From: Hyperoodon ampullatus
Lineage: Eukaryota > Chordata > Mammalia > Artiodactyla > Ziphiidae
Assembly (NCBI GenBank): GCA_949752795.1
Contig: OX457071.1
Coordinates: forward strand, 27,450,800-27,514,799
Direction of reading: 5' to 3'
DNA: 64,000 nucleotides
Shown: piece by piece, positions 22,935 to 34,949 of the stretch
Numbering within the stretch: the stretch's first letter is position 1
Layout: the number at the start of each line of letters is the position of its first letter
Notes under the pieces: model-generated
Database searches by the model: none
What the model saw: only the letters and a program-made list of their open reading frames with translations
What the model was told of the DNA's origin: nothing
Program-made: the position numbers and the translations under genes

Positions 22935-23090
22935 CTCAACTGGATACCTCACAGGCATTATCTCATTCTCACATAAACCCTGCACAGCAGCTATTACCTC
23001 CATCTCCCAGATAAGACACATGACTGAAGCTCAGGGAGAGGCTGTAACCTGCCCAAGTGGCAACAAGCAGAATCTGGCTTCTAAACCAAA
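22935..23090 (-). repeat. MIR element, reverse orientation
   Basis: Reversed MIR: ggcattatctcattctcaca, cagataagacacatgactga and gcccaagtggcaacaagcag. Confidence 0.75.
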
Positions 23091-23341
23091 GCCAACTCGT
23101 TCCTCAACAACCAGCAGTAGTATTTGTCATGAGTCACTGCAAGACGGGACCGGTAACCTGGCATTAGAGTGAAAGAGGGAAGGTACACAGCAGGGCCTGC
23201 CTGACTCGACATCTCTGGAAGTCCCATGAGCTCTGCCCCCACTGCCTGGCAGCAGGAGAACCAGGACAACTTCTCAAGGAATCATTGCAGCAGACAAACC
23301 CTCACAGAGCAGCCTTCTCTGTGTGTGTCCTGATATTTCCC

Positions 23342-23620
23342 TGCTTATAAACATATGTCCATACAAAAAGGTATACACGAATGGTTATAGCAGCATTATT
23401 CAAAATAGCCAAAAAGTGGAAACAACCCAAATGTCCATCAGTGGATGAATGGATACACAACATGTGGCAGATCCATACAATGGAATATTACTTGGCAATA
23501 AATAAGAATGAAGCATTGATACATATTACAACATGGATGAAGCTTGAAACATGCTAAGTGAAAGAAGCCAGACATAAAAGATGACATATTTAGGATTCTA
23601 TATGGATGCTGTCTTTTAGA
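23342..23620 (+). repeat. Old L1 3' fragment
   Basis: The end of ORF2 and start of the 3' UTR: ccaaatgtccatcagtggat, tacaatggaatattacttgg and gaagcttgaaacatgctaag. It is heavily diverged and not from the young L1 lineage present elsewhere here. Confidence 0.85.
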
Positions 23621-23729
23621 TTTTCCTTGGTATCCTCAGTACTCCTCCCAAGCCAGGCTTCTGCTGCCCCCTTAGGCTCTGTTGGGTAAGGAGGAGAGCT
23701 CAGACAATAATAATACCTTAGATGATTTT

Positions 23730-23900
23730 ATAGTAATTATAATATATCTCATTTCATTTCCAAGGCTATGTTCTAAGAGTATAATCCCTACTTAGCAGAG
23801 ACATGGCTCGAGAAGCTGCTGAGTGGAAAGTTGGGACTCCATCTGAGGCTTTCTAGCTCAAAGCTCATTGTCTTTTCCTCTCTGCCAGGGACTCCCAGAT
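23730..23900 (-). repeat. MIR element, reverse orientation (weak)
   Basis: Degenerate reversed MIR blocks around tatctcatttcatttcc and agctcaaagctcattgtctt. Confidence 0.45.
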
Positions 23901-24723
23901 TGATAGCACTTCCTGCAGTTGTAGAGAGAAAAGCAGGTATCTCTTCTTCACCTTATATTTAGGGTTGGCTCTAATCAGATCCAGCACCCTGCTAAAGGGT
24001 CCAATATTTTCATGCCTTTGGTAGCAGGTATTCTCCAGAAGGAGTCATAAGATAAGACATCCAAACAAGCTCAGGGCCCTTACCACTTTCTCCCTGCCAA
24101 TAACTAGCCTCAGGTATCATATAAACACCTCACTGGCTCCACCCCAGTGTCTCTGGGATACTTTCTAGGGATAGTTGCCAGTGAACTCACTTGCTTTCTC
24201 TGGGACACCCAAGTTTTATCTTGTTGCCTCTTTCATGAAAGCCCCTGGGAAGGACCAGGCTTTTTGTGCTTCACCCTTTCCATCTCTGAAAGTAGGCTGC
24301 TAGGCAGAAGGTAAGATCAGCCATCTTTGGACCATGAACTAACCTCGGGACTAAAGTCACACACTAAGAATGGCAGAGCAGGAAGTTAGAAGGAGCCTGG
24401 TTCCTCATGGAGCTGCCAAATAGCCGCCAAAGAGTTGAGATGATCCATCTCTTAATTTTTGGCAAGAGGAAAATAAACCTAGTTTCTTCATGAGATTACT
24501 CTTTCATATTTTTGTTACTCAAGCTAAATGCTCTTCCTACCTGTTACAAGATCATCGTGGAACAAACAGAAGGTCTAAAAGCCCATGGTGGTCTACAAAA
24601 TATAAGATACTAGTGACTTTTTTATTAGTAAAACACTATTTCTTGTGACATGTCTGTGTGTTCAATGTTCCTAGCAAGAAGGATCATATGTTTAGTTCCT
24701 ACTATTGTTTCACATCATGCCAC

Positions 24724-24900
24724 AGATTAGTGCTCATTAGCTTATTTAATCCTTCCAGATGAGTATTATTACCTCTAATTACAGGAACACAAAACTCAGG
24801 TTAAATAAACTGGCTAACGTCACACAGGGAGTGACAGTCAGGAACTGCAATTAGGTCTATATGACTGCAATGCCAGGGTCTTTTCAGTAAACGGTGCTAC
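24724..24900 (-). repeat. MIR element, reverse orientation
   Basis: Blocks include ttatttaatccttccagatg, tggctaacgtcacacaggg and aggaactgcaattaggtct. Confidence 0.7.
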
Positions 24901-26566
24901 ATGTTGGTCAAAGTACCCTGTGATATAGCCAACTCCAGACACACAGGGAAAAGCCCGGGAGTTCCGAGAGATGGAAGATAATGGGAGAGGAGCTGGAAGG
25001 AGCTGCAGTAATAAACAGCTGCTCCATCACCCCTGGGCAGCTCAGCCTCGAGCCTCACCCCTCCCGTGGCCACACTGAAGCCATGAGTGGCCTGGTACTA
25101 TTCCTACTGGACTCCTCTGGATCTATCTCCCTACTAGATGGCTTGATAATGTTTTATACTCTTTCCTAGCTCCATGCTGTCCACTGGCACGAGGTAAATG
25201 AGACAGCAAAATATAATGTATTCTATTTTCAAATGATAATATTTTAATAAGTATGCAGGAGTTTTTTTTAATGAAAATGACTAATAGTGTGGGAAAATAA
25301 AATTTTTTCACCAAATCTACAGGTTTCACTTCCATCTCGTGCGCAACCTCCCTCAGCACCACCTGCTCCTTTGTTTTTCTTAGGACCCATTGGCTATGTC
25401 ACCCTAACCATCTCCATATGTCAGCCCATTTGGTGGCCCCAGAACCATTTCTAGAAACTCCAATCTAAAACATTTAAGGTGCAAGCCCCACTCTCATCAA
25501 CCTGTAATTCCACTGAAATTTCACTGCAGTGGAACACTTGCCATCCCAACCAGAATATAAACCAACTTTTTTTATATATGGATATTTTCTATACTGTTAA
25601 TAAAAATGGATCAACAATATATGTCCCTGTGAATAATGCTCTCATTAAAAAAAAATACCCTTCTGTAGAGTGGATGAGAGATTAGAAACCTTTCAAACTG
25701 GTAATGTCACAAAATACATGCAGCAAAATCTCAGTTTTATATTATTTTTTAAAGAAATTACTTATTTCAGGGACTGAGGTTATCCTCAGTTTCATATCTA
25801 CTCAACACCCAAATAATGACACTTTAATAGCTTCTGTTCAGCCAATTAGATTTATTTCTAAGTGCTGTCCTTCAGTTTCCTTCCAATCAAGTTTTAAACT
25901 TCTCACAAGAAAGATGAAACTCTCATCTGGTTTCAAATTGCTGTTGCTGGTACATATACCAAATAATGGCAGACACCAGCAACTGTGTTTTTTTCTAGCA
26001 ATTATATTTTAAATGTATAATACTGTAAGGAAAGATGTATTAAAAGATGTGTCCCTATTATGCTGTGAACTACAAAAACCTTTCCCTTTTAAAGCACCAA
26101 ATTCATAAGTTGAAAACTCTGATGTGAAATCATGATGTCAGAAGTCAGTATGGAAACAGGAAAAAAAAAAACCTTTTCAACTTCTGGCCCCTCTTTCATT
26201 TCCTCTTTGTGGCCAAACACCAGAAAGTGCTGGTTTTTACCCAATGCCTACAGCCTCTGCCCAAAGACATGTCTTTAGGTTTTAGATGAAATTACTCTCC
26301 TTAAATTCTGAATCACAAAACCAGTCAAGTTTCATGGTTTTCTTTGGATGCATTTGAAACTATCAAACATCTCCTGTTTCTTAAATGTATCCCCGTTCAG
26401 ATCCTCTTCATCTCCCTATGTCCTTCTCAATTTCTATTTTGAATAACAGCACTTCCCCAAGAGCGTTTAGGTCCATTAGGTAATCTTCTGCTCCCCTAGC
26501 CAGTCAGCCCCAGCTCTTCCTGTCCCAACTAAGCTGCAGTCTTCTCCATCTTTTGGGTCCTCTTGA
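24901..26566. other. Intergenic-type stretch, nothing recognised
   Basis: AT-rich sequence without a confident repeat or exon. The open frame at 25704-26012 has no recognisable features. Confidence 0.5.
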
Positions 26567-26582
26567 CAAAAAGGCTTTGTGG

Positions 26583-26792
26583 ACCTTGTTTATCTATTTT
26601 ATTTTTTACAAGGTCCTATGTTTAGCACATGGAACTATATTCAATATGCTGTAATAAACCATAATGGAAAAGAATATGAAAAAGAATATGTATATGTGTG
26701 TGTGTGTGTGTGTGTATAACTGAATCACTTTGCTGTATACCAGAAACTAACACAACATTGTAAATCAACTATACTTCAATAAAAATTTTTTA
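26583..26792 (+). mobile_element. L1 3' end, 5'-truncated
   Basis: 3' UTR only: attcaatatgctgtaataaa, then a (TG)n run at 26695-26715, then gtaaatcaactatacttcaa and an A-rich tail. The flanks caaaaaggctttgtgg (26567-26582) and the similar aaaaggactttgtgg copy after the tail are a target duplication with one mismatch. Confidence 0.88.
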
Positions 26793-27022
26793 AAAAAAAG
26801 GACTTTGTGGGTCTCACTCTTCCCCTTCCCACCCAAGGACAAAATGCCTCTCGACTTACCTAATTGCTACATATTACCACTCCCTGCTAACTCTCCTTAA
26901 GAAAGATTGTGTGAGCAAAGAAACTGGAATGAGGTGGTGCAGAGATGAAAGAGAATAGGAAGAGTAAGACAGAAGAGAAGAAAATGCAGAGCAGAAAATA
27001 GGATAACAAAATAGAGGATGAG

Positions 27023-27236
27023 GGCTTCCCTGGTGGCGCAGTGGTTGAGAGTCTGCCTGCTGATGCAGGGGACACGGGTTCGTGACCCGGTCCGGGGGGA
27101 TCCCACATGCCGCAGACTGGCTGGGCCCGTGAGCCACGGCCACTGAGCCTGCGCGTCCGGAGCCTGTGCTCCGCAATGGGAGAGGCCACAACAGTGAGAG
27201 GCCCGCGTACCGCAAAAAAAAAAAAAAAAAAAAAAA
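27023..27236 (+). mobile_element. CHR SINE
   Basis: Full-length short form with a poly-A tail of about 23. A 10-bp target duplication agaggatgag occurs at 27013-27022 and 27237-27246. Confidence 0.95.
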
Positions 27237-27516
27237 AGAGGATGAGAGAAAAAAAGAGAAAAAAAGAGAGAAAAGAATTCACTGCTGGTATTTGGTCGTG
27301 TGATAGTGTTAAGCCATATTGAGCTTAGATTTTACACGTATTGTCACATTTAAGACCCACAGAATGCCTTAAGGCTGATACTATGATTACCCTTCTTCTA
27401 TACCTAAGTGAAACTTTATAATGAATGACTTCAATGAAGTCAGAGTCCTTTTTCAGAAGGTAGGGCAGGAGTTGGAAATGTGGACAGTGGGTAAAATTAG
27501 TTCTTTCTGGAAAGAG

Positions 27517-27612
27517 GTTTTAGGATGAGTAGTTTGCCTAAGGCTACACAGCCAGTGCACAGTTGGGATTCCAGCCCAAATCAACCTGACATCAAAGTTC
27601 CTGTCCCAGAAG
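27517..27612 (-). repeat. MIR fragment, reverse orientation
   Basis: The blocks gtttgcctaaggctacacag and gttgggattccagcccaaat follow the reversed MIR core. A further decayed piece may extend left to about 27340. Confidence 0.6.
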
Positions 27613-27716
27613 CCCAGGAAACAAAAAGGGTTCAACAAGTAGAAAGTTACCAGGTTAAAAGAAAGGGTGAGAAGAATGACATTTCCTTTGCAATAGAAAT
27701 CTGTGATGGACCTCAA

Positions 27717-27875
27717 CCAAGAGTGAGATTTGAGCAGACTTTCTCTGATCATTTTACCAAAGTATCATGAGATCAGCCCAGAGTGATAGGTGGATACTTT
27801 AATGGCTCCAAAATCTCCCAGTTAATTTATCAAGCTTCTAATAGACTTATCTAAATTGATATTTTTATGGAAAAG
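27717..27875 (+). repeat. Unclassified dispersed repeat, copy 1
   Basis: Shares about 155 bp at roughly 80 percent identity with 41329-41481. The shared run begins ccaagagtgagattt, includes ccaaaatctccca and ends near tttttatgg. Flanks on either side are unrelated. I do not recognise the family. Confidence 0.75.
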
Positions 27876-27879
27876 ACCA

Positions 27880-29100
27880 AATATGAATAGTTACCTAAGA
27901 TAAACCTCTATAGTGATAGAAAGTATAAAAAAGCAAACATAGAATAAGGAAATAAATACAGCAAAAATGTCTAGAACGACATATGTAGCTTGGTGGTATT
28001 CACTTTCGTATATGAAGAAGTCTTCATGGTTCGATAATACCTACTAGTACTTGTTTCCCAGAAATCACTGGTAACAGGGAAAAATTCTAGAACCTGAAAA
28101 AGGACAAATGCTATTAAACCATTTTCAACAGAAGAATAAGAGAGGCTCTATAATCACAAGTCAATGAACAGCAGCATTATCTTCTGTAAGGTAAATACAA
28201 CAAACCACCAAACAATTAATTATCGCCTAAAAGAACATGAAATATTATGTAAGGATAAAATAAACAGGGCTTCACAAAGTGTAAACGTTAACAAATGCAT
28301 TTAAATTAATGGACTATTTTTAGCCTTCATACACAGTGTATAAGGAAATCCAATACTTATTGGGCTGGGAACGACTCACTTATCCTGCTGTGATGGTTGG
28401 AAATTTGCTATTTCTTTAGTCACACAGCCTCCCAGTCTCCACTTAGCATTAGAAAACTTGCTCACTGATGGTGAAACAGTTTAGAATGTAGCACAAATAA
28501 AATCTGTAGCCAGACAGTTGTCTATATGCTATGAATTTTGAGTCTGATAACCATCGACTATAAAATGCTCTTACTGTTTGTTCTCGGTTTTAGCATGAGC
28601 CCTCACTTGCCCTTATTTCCACCACCAATCTTTTCTGCAGAATAACAGATAATGTCAAGTTTTAGCATGAAGAGTTGTACTCTCTGGGACAATGATCAAT
28701 TTCATTTTATAAAAGACAATGGTCTAATATTCATTAATAAAAATACTATGTAATAAAAATTATCTATTGCTTGAACCTCTTATGGACTATTTTTAGTTCT
28801 AGCTGAAAACATTTGTTAAATGAGTAAAAGCCCAAATTTTGACCACGGATTATGAACCAAAACTCTGTTACCTTATGTTCTTTATCATATTTCATATTCG
28901 CTGCAGCTCATGTCATGTCACTCTTTGTCTCAATTTTACACGGTAAAATCTTTCTCCTTATATTATGCTCAATAGAAAATGTGAAAAATATAGAAAGCAC
29001 AAAGAAGGAAAAACTCAGACACCTTTCATCAATCACTGTTATTTTCTTCCAGGGTTGTTTATTATTATTATTATCATTATTATTATGCCTATTAGAGCCT
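27880..29100. other. AT-rich intergenic-type stretch
   Basis: Nothing recognised except a short TTA/TTG-rich microsatellite at about 29056-29088. Confidence 0.5.
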
Positions 29101-29109
29101 ACTGATACA

Positions 29110-29510
29110 CATTTTTCAATGCCATTTAAAAATATTTAAATAATTATTTCCTTTGCAACTACAAAATATTTCATCCTATGGGCCTATCTATCAGTATAAC
29201 ATAATTCCTTGGTTTTTTCCAACAAAACCACATCCTAATTATTTTCATCCATCTCTGATGGATCCTTAGGAGTGAAATTACTTGCCAAGGGGTGTAACTT
29301 CTAAAATGTTCTCGGTCCCTATCGTCAAATCTCTTTCCATAAACCTTACACCAGTTTATAGTACACCAGCAGCTTACGAATGTCCACACATCGGCCAGCA
29401 TTTAGAATTATCATTTATTAGTCTCTTTAATGATTTAATAGATGAAAGTGGAATCATTTTGGCTCAAATGCATATTTTTATAATTTTATTGGTTATTTTA
29501 TTTCTTATTT
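29110..29510 (-). repeat. Old L1-type fragment, reverse orientation
   Basis: Blocks such as tttttccaacaaaaccacat, aggagtgaaattacttgcca and ccagcagcttacgaatg follow the reversed 3' part of old mammalian L1 elements. Confidence 0.5.
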
Positions 29511-29689
29511 TGTGAATTATCCATTGATTAATATTATGGATTTCTTATTGTTTTCTTACTTTCTTTATATATCAGAAATATTTATTTTTACTTTCCCAGT
29601 TTTCACTTAGCGTCTGACTCTGATTTTTTTTTTTGATCAGCAGCTTCCAATTTTGTAATTCCCTTTCTTTCCCCTTATTAATTCTTTCA

Positions 29690-30530
29690 CTCCTTAGAAA
29701 TCCATGTAGACCATCCATGAAACTTCTTTCTGACCTCAAAATCCAAGCAATCACCAAGCCCTACAACTCTGCTCTTACATCACTCTTGATTGTCTTTCTG
29801 TCCATATTCAAACTACCAATTCAAGCTGCCATAATCTGCTTACTATTTTATCAGCTTCCTACCTATATTACCAAGCTCTACACTTACTCTCCCAATCCAT
29901 TCTCAAGAGTGCCAAAGTAGTCACCACCTTGCTTAAAACTCTTCAATGGCCCTTCATTTCTGTCAGGATAAAATCCAAATTGTTATCAAAACTTACAAGT
30001 CCATACCCACCTGCCTCCTTTCTCCCCACGCCTCACTCAAACTCTAGCTTCAGCTGGACTAAGTCATTCCAATTCCTGAGGGCTCCATCCTTTTCATAAC
30101 CTTTAGGCTGTTGCTCACTCTATGCTTTATGCCTAAAGCATTCTTCTTTCTGAGCCTCCTCTCACCCTTACTCTCCTTTCAGGAAAGACTCACATGCATT
30201 TTTCAGGTCACTCATTACATATCCTCCTGGATGCATTCAGTGATACCATCACAACCTGTCTTCACCTCCATCTCCCCAGGCTGAGCCCTAGGAAGTGTTC
30301 AGATAGCAAAGAGTACCTCTCTATAACAACGGTACAATACAAACTGCCTTTTGTGTGGCTGAAGTTTTTTTCCATCCCCAACACACACACACAGACACAG
30401 ACACACTGTAAATCTTGAGGGTTGTAACCAAGACCGTCTTCTCTACAGTTGTATTTCCAAATATTAGTATTATATCTGGCACATAATAAGCTCTAGAGGA
30501 ACATTTGTTGGACAAATGAGATTAATAAAT
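29690..30530 (+). repeat. L2 LINE, long 3' portion
   Basis: L2 ORF 3' end and tail in order: ttgcttaaaactcttcaatg, ctgtcaggataaaatccaaa, ggctgttgctcactctatg, tctggcacataataagctct and acatttgttggacaaatgag. This is one of the longest L2 remnants in the window. A CA-rich patch at 30382-30405 lies inside. Confidence 0.85.
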
Positions 30531-30534
30531 ATTT

Positions 30535-31230
30535 ACATGTTTTATTCTAAGTTTAAAACATGTATTTTATTGTTACATGGAAACTCTAATCCATATGGAT
30601 TTACTTTAGTAATGGTGGAATCCCTTTCCCATTGATATATGATTTTTCCTTTGTCACATAAAGAAAACTTATATATTCTAGAATGTGCTTCGTGGCTGTC
30701 TCTTCTATTCCATAGATCTGCCTTTAGTTTCTTGCAATAGAAACAAACTATTTTAGTTATTGTCTTTTTCTAATACATTTTAATATCTAATGAAAGCACC
30801 CTTCATTAATTTCTCTTGTAGAAATTCTATCAGCTATTCTAACTTATTCATTTCTTTAAGATAAATTTTAAAATTATTTTCTCTGGTTTCAAAACAAATA
30901 TTCTACAAGAACTTTTGATTGGAATTGCATGAATACTATAAAATAGTTTGGGAAGAGCTGACATTGATGATATTCAATCTGTCCATCTAGGAATAGTACT
31001 CAAAGAAGCTTTTACTCAAGAAAGTCTTTAGGTCTTATAGTAAACGTCTGTGATTTTCTTAATCTAGGTCCCACATTTTTCTTATGGAAATTTTTTTCTT
31101 GATGTTTTACATCTCTTTGCACTAGTGTAAAAGAAATGGTAATATATGTCATATTATGTTATTATATATATATGTATAATTCAGTAGGAATCCTAAATTT
31201 TCTTTTTATTTGCTGGTTCTGTGAGATAAG
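30535..31230 (-). repeat. Old L1 ORF2 fragment, reverse orientation
   Basis: Reversed L1 ORF2 remnants such as gattggaattgcatgaatac followed by gatattcaatctgtccatct and tttaggtcttatagt. It is highly diverged. Confidence 0.7.
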
Positions 31231-32256
31231 TATGATCATACAAGTGACATTTGGTCAAATTGGGGGTCATAATTATATCCAAGTCTATCTGGATTCCAGC
31301 CTCCTATGGTTTTTTCTGTATGGATTCCTTTCAAATATTTACCTAATGACAAAAGGGAGAACACTGGGAAGGAGGGCAGAGGAGGGTAGGTTGTAGGGGG
31401 GCAGTTTTCTCTGAAATATTTAAAATTAACTCTCAGTGTAGAGGTACCATGCATATCCTGTGGCTTCTGAGCATTCTCTGGAATACTGCCACAGTCTCCT
31501 GGGATGTGTGTATTTTAGTTAAAAAAGCATGGTCTATATAGTTCATTACTTTCTCCCAGAAGGTTCCATACAAAGGAGACAATCACATTTTAGGTCAGGG
31601 AAACTTGGGTCTAGAAATACAGAATGAATTATTTAGATGCTTAGAGCTCTCAAGTATACAATTACAATGAGTATTCAGAACTAGAAGTAAGCCAGTTGTT
31701 GTTTAATGGATACCTATAAAAAGCACTCTTCCAATTAATCATCACAATAAAAGGATGATTCATATCCTTAAAAATTTAGCAACTAACATAAAATGCAAAT
31801 CTAATAAATGTAGCTGTCATTTGACAAAGCATGCATTTGAGGAAGGGCCTTTCCCAAATTCTAAAATCACATGGATTTTTACAATGGTAATCTAGAAACC
31901 CTTAAGAAATATATTTGATAAAGACTTTTGATTAAAAAGTAAAGTTCAAGCAACTGCAGACAAATATCCAGTAATTCATACATAAAACCCTTATTTCAAA
32001 GTTCTCAGCAAGAGAAAAGGAAACATGATCAACAAATAGCCTAGGAACAGGATAATGTCAGAAGACAAACTGTGTGGGACCAACAAAGCTTTCCCCTGGA
32101 CCACTGGCTGGCCAAGAATTCTATCACATCACTCTTAAAGAATGCTTAGAGTTAACGCCCGAATCATAGGGACACTATCAGTTAAATCATGTTTGCTTAA
32201 GTTGACTGCTTAGTGAATTATATGCGGCTCATTCCACAGTCTGAGTTTCATTGTTC
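31231..32256. other. Intergenic-type stretch, nothing recognised
   Basis: No confident repeat, exon or regulatory motif. Confidence 0.5.
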
Positions 32257-32270
32257 AAAACATCTCCTCT

Positions 32271-32486
32271 GGGCTTCCCTGGTGGCGCAGTGGTTGAGAG
32301 TCCGCCTGCCGATGCAGGGAACACGGGTTCGTGCCCCGGTCTGGGAAGATCCCACGTGGCATGGAGCAGCTGGGCCCGTGAGCCATGGCCGCTGAGCCTG
32401 CGCATCCGGAGCCTGTGCTTCGCAACAGGAGAGGCCACAACAGTGAGAGGCCCGTGTACCGCAAAAAAAACAAAACAAAACAAAAC
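32271..32486 (+). mobile_element. CHR SINE
   Basis: Full-length short form with an AAAAC-repeat tail. The 14-bp target duplication aaaacatctcctct is perfect at 32257-32270 and 32487-32500. Confidence 0.96.
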
Positions 32487-32500
32487 AAAACATCTCCTCT

Positions 32501-34297
32501 TTGCTTTGTTTGCACAGTCTCCAGGAAAATGAATCACTAGCTGTTTCAGTCAAGATTCCAGTGGATAGAGGAGACAGCCAGCAAGCAGCCCCTATGGACT
32601 GGTAGCCGAGGTGAGGCTGTCTCCGATTGAATGTCTCACACCCTACAATCTACAACTTACACACACACCACCTCACCTTCCTACAAAGGGGCTGACCGCT
32701 CCTGAGGTTAAAAACTAGGAATATAATAAATAACAAGACTGACTCCACAAACTACAAATTTAAAATGTATCTCTTCATGTCATAGTCATTCTATATGCAC
32801 TGTAATAACATTCTCAAGTATGAGTGGATAAGGAAATTCTTATTTCCGGATCATTTCTAGTTCTTTTGTAAAGCCAGAGGGAACCTCATTTATTGTTACC
32901 ACATATTTTATGTGAAAGAAATTTGAAAAATCATTGAGAAAATTCAGTAAGACCAAAATCAGGTGATCAAGCTCCTCATCTGGTTCTAACTATCATCCTG
33001 GCAAGTTGCTTAACATGTATATGTTTTGTTGTCCTCACCTAGAAAATTAGTGAGTTAGACTAGATAAGTCTATGCTCCATTCTAATTGAAAATTTAGGTC
33101 AGCTGAATCTAACCTAAATTTTAACCCTTTTAATCTACATGAAGCTAAAAGTTTAATAAAAATCCTGGCCTTTTATCTGCATTCTCTGTCTACCTGACAT
33201 TTAGAATCAAGCAAATGTTTTACTAAAAATTGTACTGATGTAATATCACAGATTTCTCAAATTGATTTTCCCAATACTTTAATTCTGGAATACAGCAAAT
33301 ATCAGAAAGACCATTTCTACATTATAAACTGTGGAAGAGAAAGCTGGTTTTCAACTTGATCACATTTTATGACAAGTAAAATTATAATCCACAAATGGTA
33401 TAATTTAGTTTTCTGATTACTATACACGTTTGAAAGCCAAATTATTAAAAAATTCCTCAGTAACCTTTGGGAACTGAGCTCTAAAAGCCTCCGAGACAGC
33501 ACATGACCTGCTCAGCAATGGGAAGCAATGAAAACTCTAGAATTGAAAGCAGAGCCAGGTACACTGTGGGAAGTGCCTTTCTGAAGACAGAGAGCGCTGG
33601 GTGCAAGTGTGAGTAGATCCTGGGTTCGAGTCCCACAGCTCTGCATCTCAGATGCAAATGGTAGAGAAAAAACACAGGTCAGACAAGTCAGCTTAGCTAT
33701 TAATCATAAAGGAAAGCCTGCTTAAAATAACTTTTCTGTTCTTATCAAAGGGCTTCCAAAACTGGCTTTTCAGGACTAGGATATGAATAGAGGTTGAAAA
33801 TTGCCCCCATGTACATTAATCAATATGTAGGTTAGAACTCAGGATGTAACATAGCAAAGTTGGCCAAATGCACACGAATCCCTGTGGGAAACTGCGCACC
33901 CTCAGTTAGCCCTGCCCTGCCTTATTCCTTGGTATATTCACTCAAGAAATGTGATTTTCTTATTTGGGGAAGATAGGGTGGAGGACTGGGCATCTCTCTC
34001 TCACAGCTCAGTGACTTGCAATGCTTTCAGCAGTCAAGAAAAGCAAAGACTTCTTATCTATAAAAGAGTGGAGTTCACCATTTCAGTAAAAGCACCATCT
34101 GTGAAGACAGGGAGCTCCTTTTAAAAAATGTTTTTACAGTCACTTGAGAAAGTAGACCGGTGAGTGCTGGTCTCTCGACTTAAAGAATTTGCTATCCTTA
34201 TGTGTGACCAGATTCACCAGCTGACAGCTCCTACATGGAAACTCAAATAGGCTTTCATTTCTCTGTTGCCCGGAAATGTGTAAAATTGTGGAGAATT
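32501..34297. other. Intergenic-type stretch, nothing recognised
   Basis: Unique-looking sequence. A tRNA B-box-like gggttcgagtcccac at 33632-33646 has no A box or foldable tRNA around it. Confidence 0.5.
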
Positions 34298-34305
34298 TAA
34301 AAGCA

Positions 34306-34526
34306 GGGCTTCCCTGGTGGCGCAGTGGTTGAGAGTCCGCCTGCCGATGCAGGGGACACGGGTTCGTGCCCCGGTCTGGGAAGATCCCACATGCCGCGGA
34401 GCGGCTGGGCCCGTGAGCCATGGCCGCTGAGCCTGTGCGTCCGGAGCCTGTGCTCCGCAATGGGAGAGACCACAACAGTAAGAGGCCCGCGTACCGCAAA
34501 ATAAATAAATAAATAAATAAATAAAA
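34306..34526 (+). mobile_element. CHR SINE
   Basis: Full-length short form with an AAAT-repeat tail (34499-34526). The flanks taaaagca at 34298-34305 and 34527-34534 form a short target duplication. It lies about 200 bp from the candidate SCEL first exon. Confidence 0.93.
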
Positions 34527-34722
34527 TAAAAGCAATGCCATCTAAAATCACAACAAGGAGCAGCAGAACTGTTGACAAGTAGAACAGCCCATTGGAAGCT
34601 GTTAAAATTTCACTGGAAAAAAGACAGAGAGTAAGTTCTAATTTTAATCACTTGCAAAGAAAACAGGGAAAGTTATGCAATAAAGCAGAGATATTTACAT
34701 TTGCAAATATAATTCAACTTAC

Positions 34723-34790
34723 CTTTCTTGAGCAGATAAACCGGGACTCTTTGTCTAAACAGCCTGCAGTGATTCCCCAGGTGGATCCAG
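34723..34790 (-). other. Candidate noncoding first exon of SCEL
   Basis: On the minus strand, a near-consensus donor CAAGAAAG|GTAAGTTG (GT at 34722-34721) sits about 15 kb upstream of the start-codon exon, in the right orientation. Upstream of it is a repeat-free, mixed-composition stretch of about 230 nt with AP-1 and CACCC motifs. The 5' end of this exon is not determined; the upper bound given is only nominal. I infer the link to SCEL from position, orientation and motifs. No transcript is available to me, so other first exons are possible. Confidence 0.3.
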
Positions 34791-34884
34791 CTGAAACTAA
34801 TGGGTACCTGGAGTTTACTGAGTGCAGTTTCCACCTCCACCTGCCTGTGTTAATGAACAGATCAGAGGCTTCTCCCTCAGTGGC

Positions 34885-34891
34885 TGAGTCA
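34885..34891. promoter_or_regulatory. AP-1 consensus TGAGTCA near candidate SCEL promoter
   Basis: A perfect TGAGTCA lies 160 bp upstream (minus-strand sense) of the candidate first-exon donor. A KLF-type CACCACCC (minus strand) lies about 30 bp further upstream, and a second TGAGTCA occurs at 35603-35609. AP-1 with KLF/Sp1 sites is the usual combination in keratinocyte differentiation promoters. Seven-base matches occur often by chance, so this is suggestive only. Confidence 0.3.
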
Positions 34892-34949
34892 CACAGGGAG
34901 GAGATGGGTGGTGTGAAAGAGGGTGTCACCTTGTACAAATACCAATTCA

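Noticed and set aside
33605..33650. tRNA B-box-like gggttcgagtcccac
   Set aside because: No A box at the right distance and no cloverleaf in the flanks. Probably chance or an old tRNA-derived fragment.
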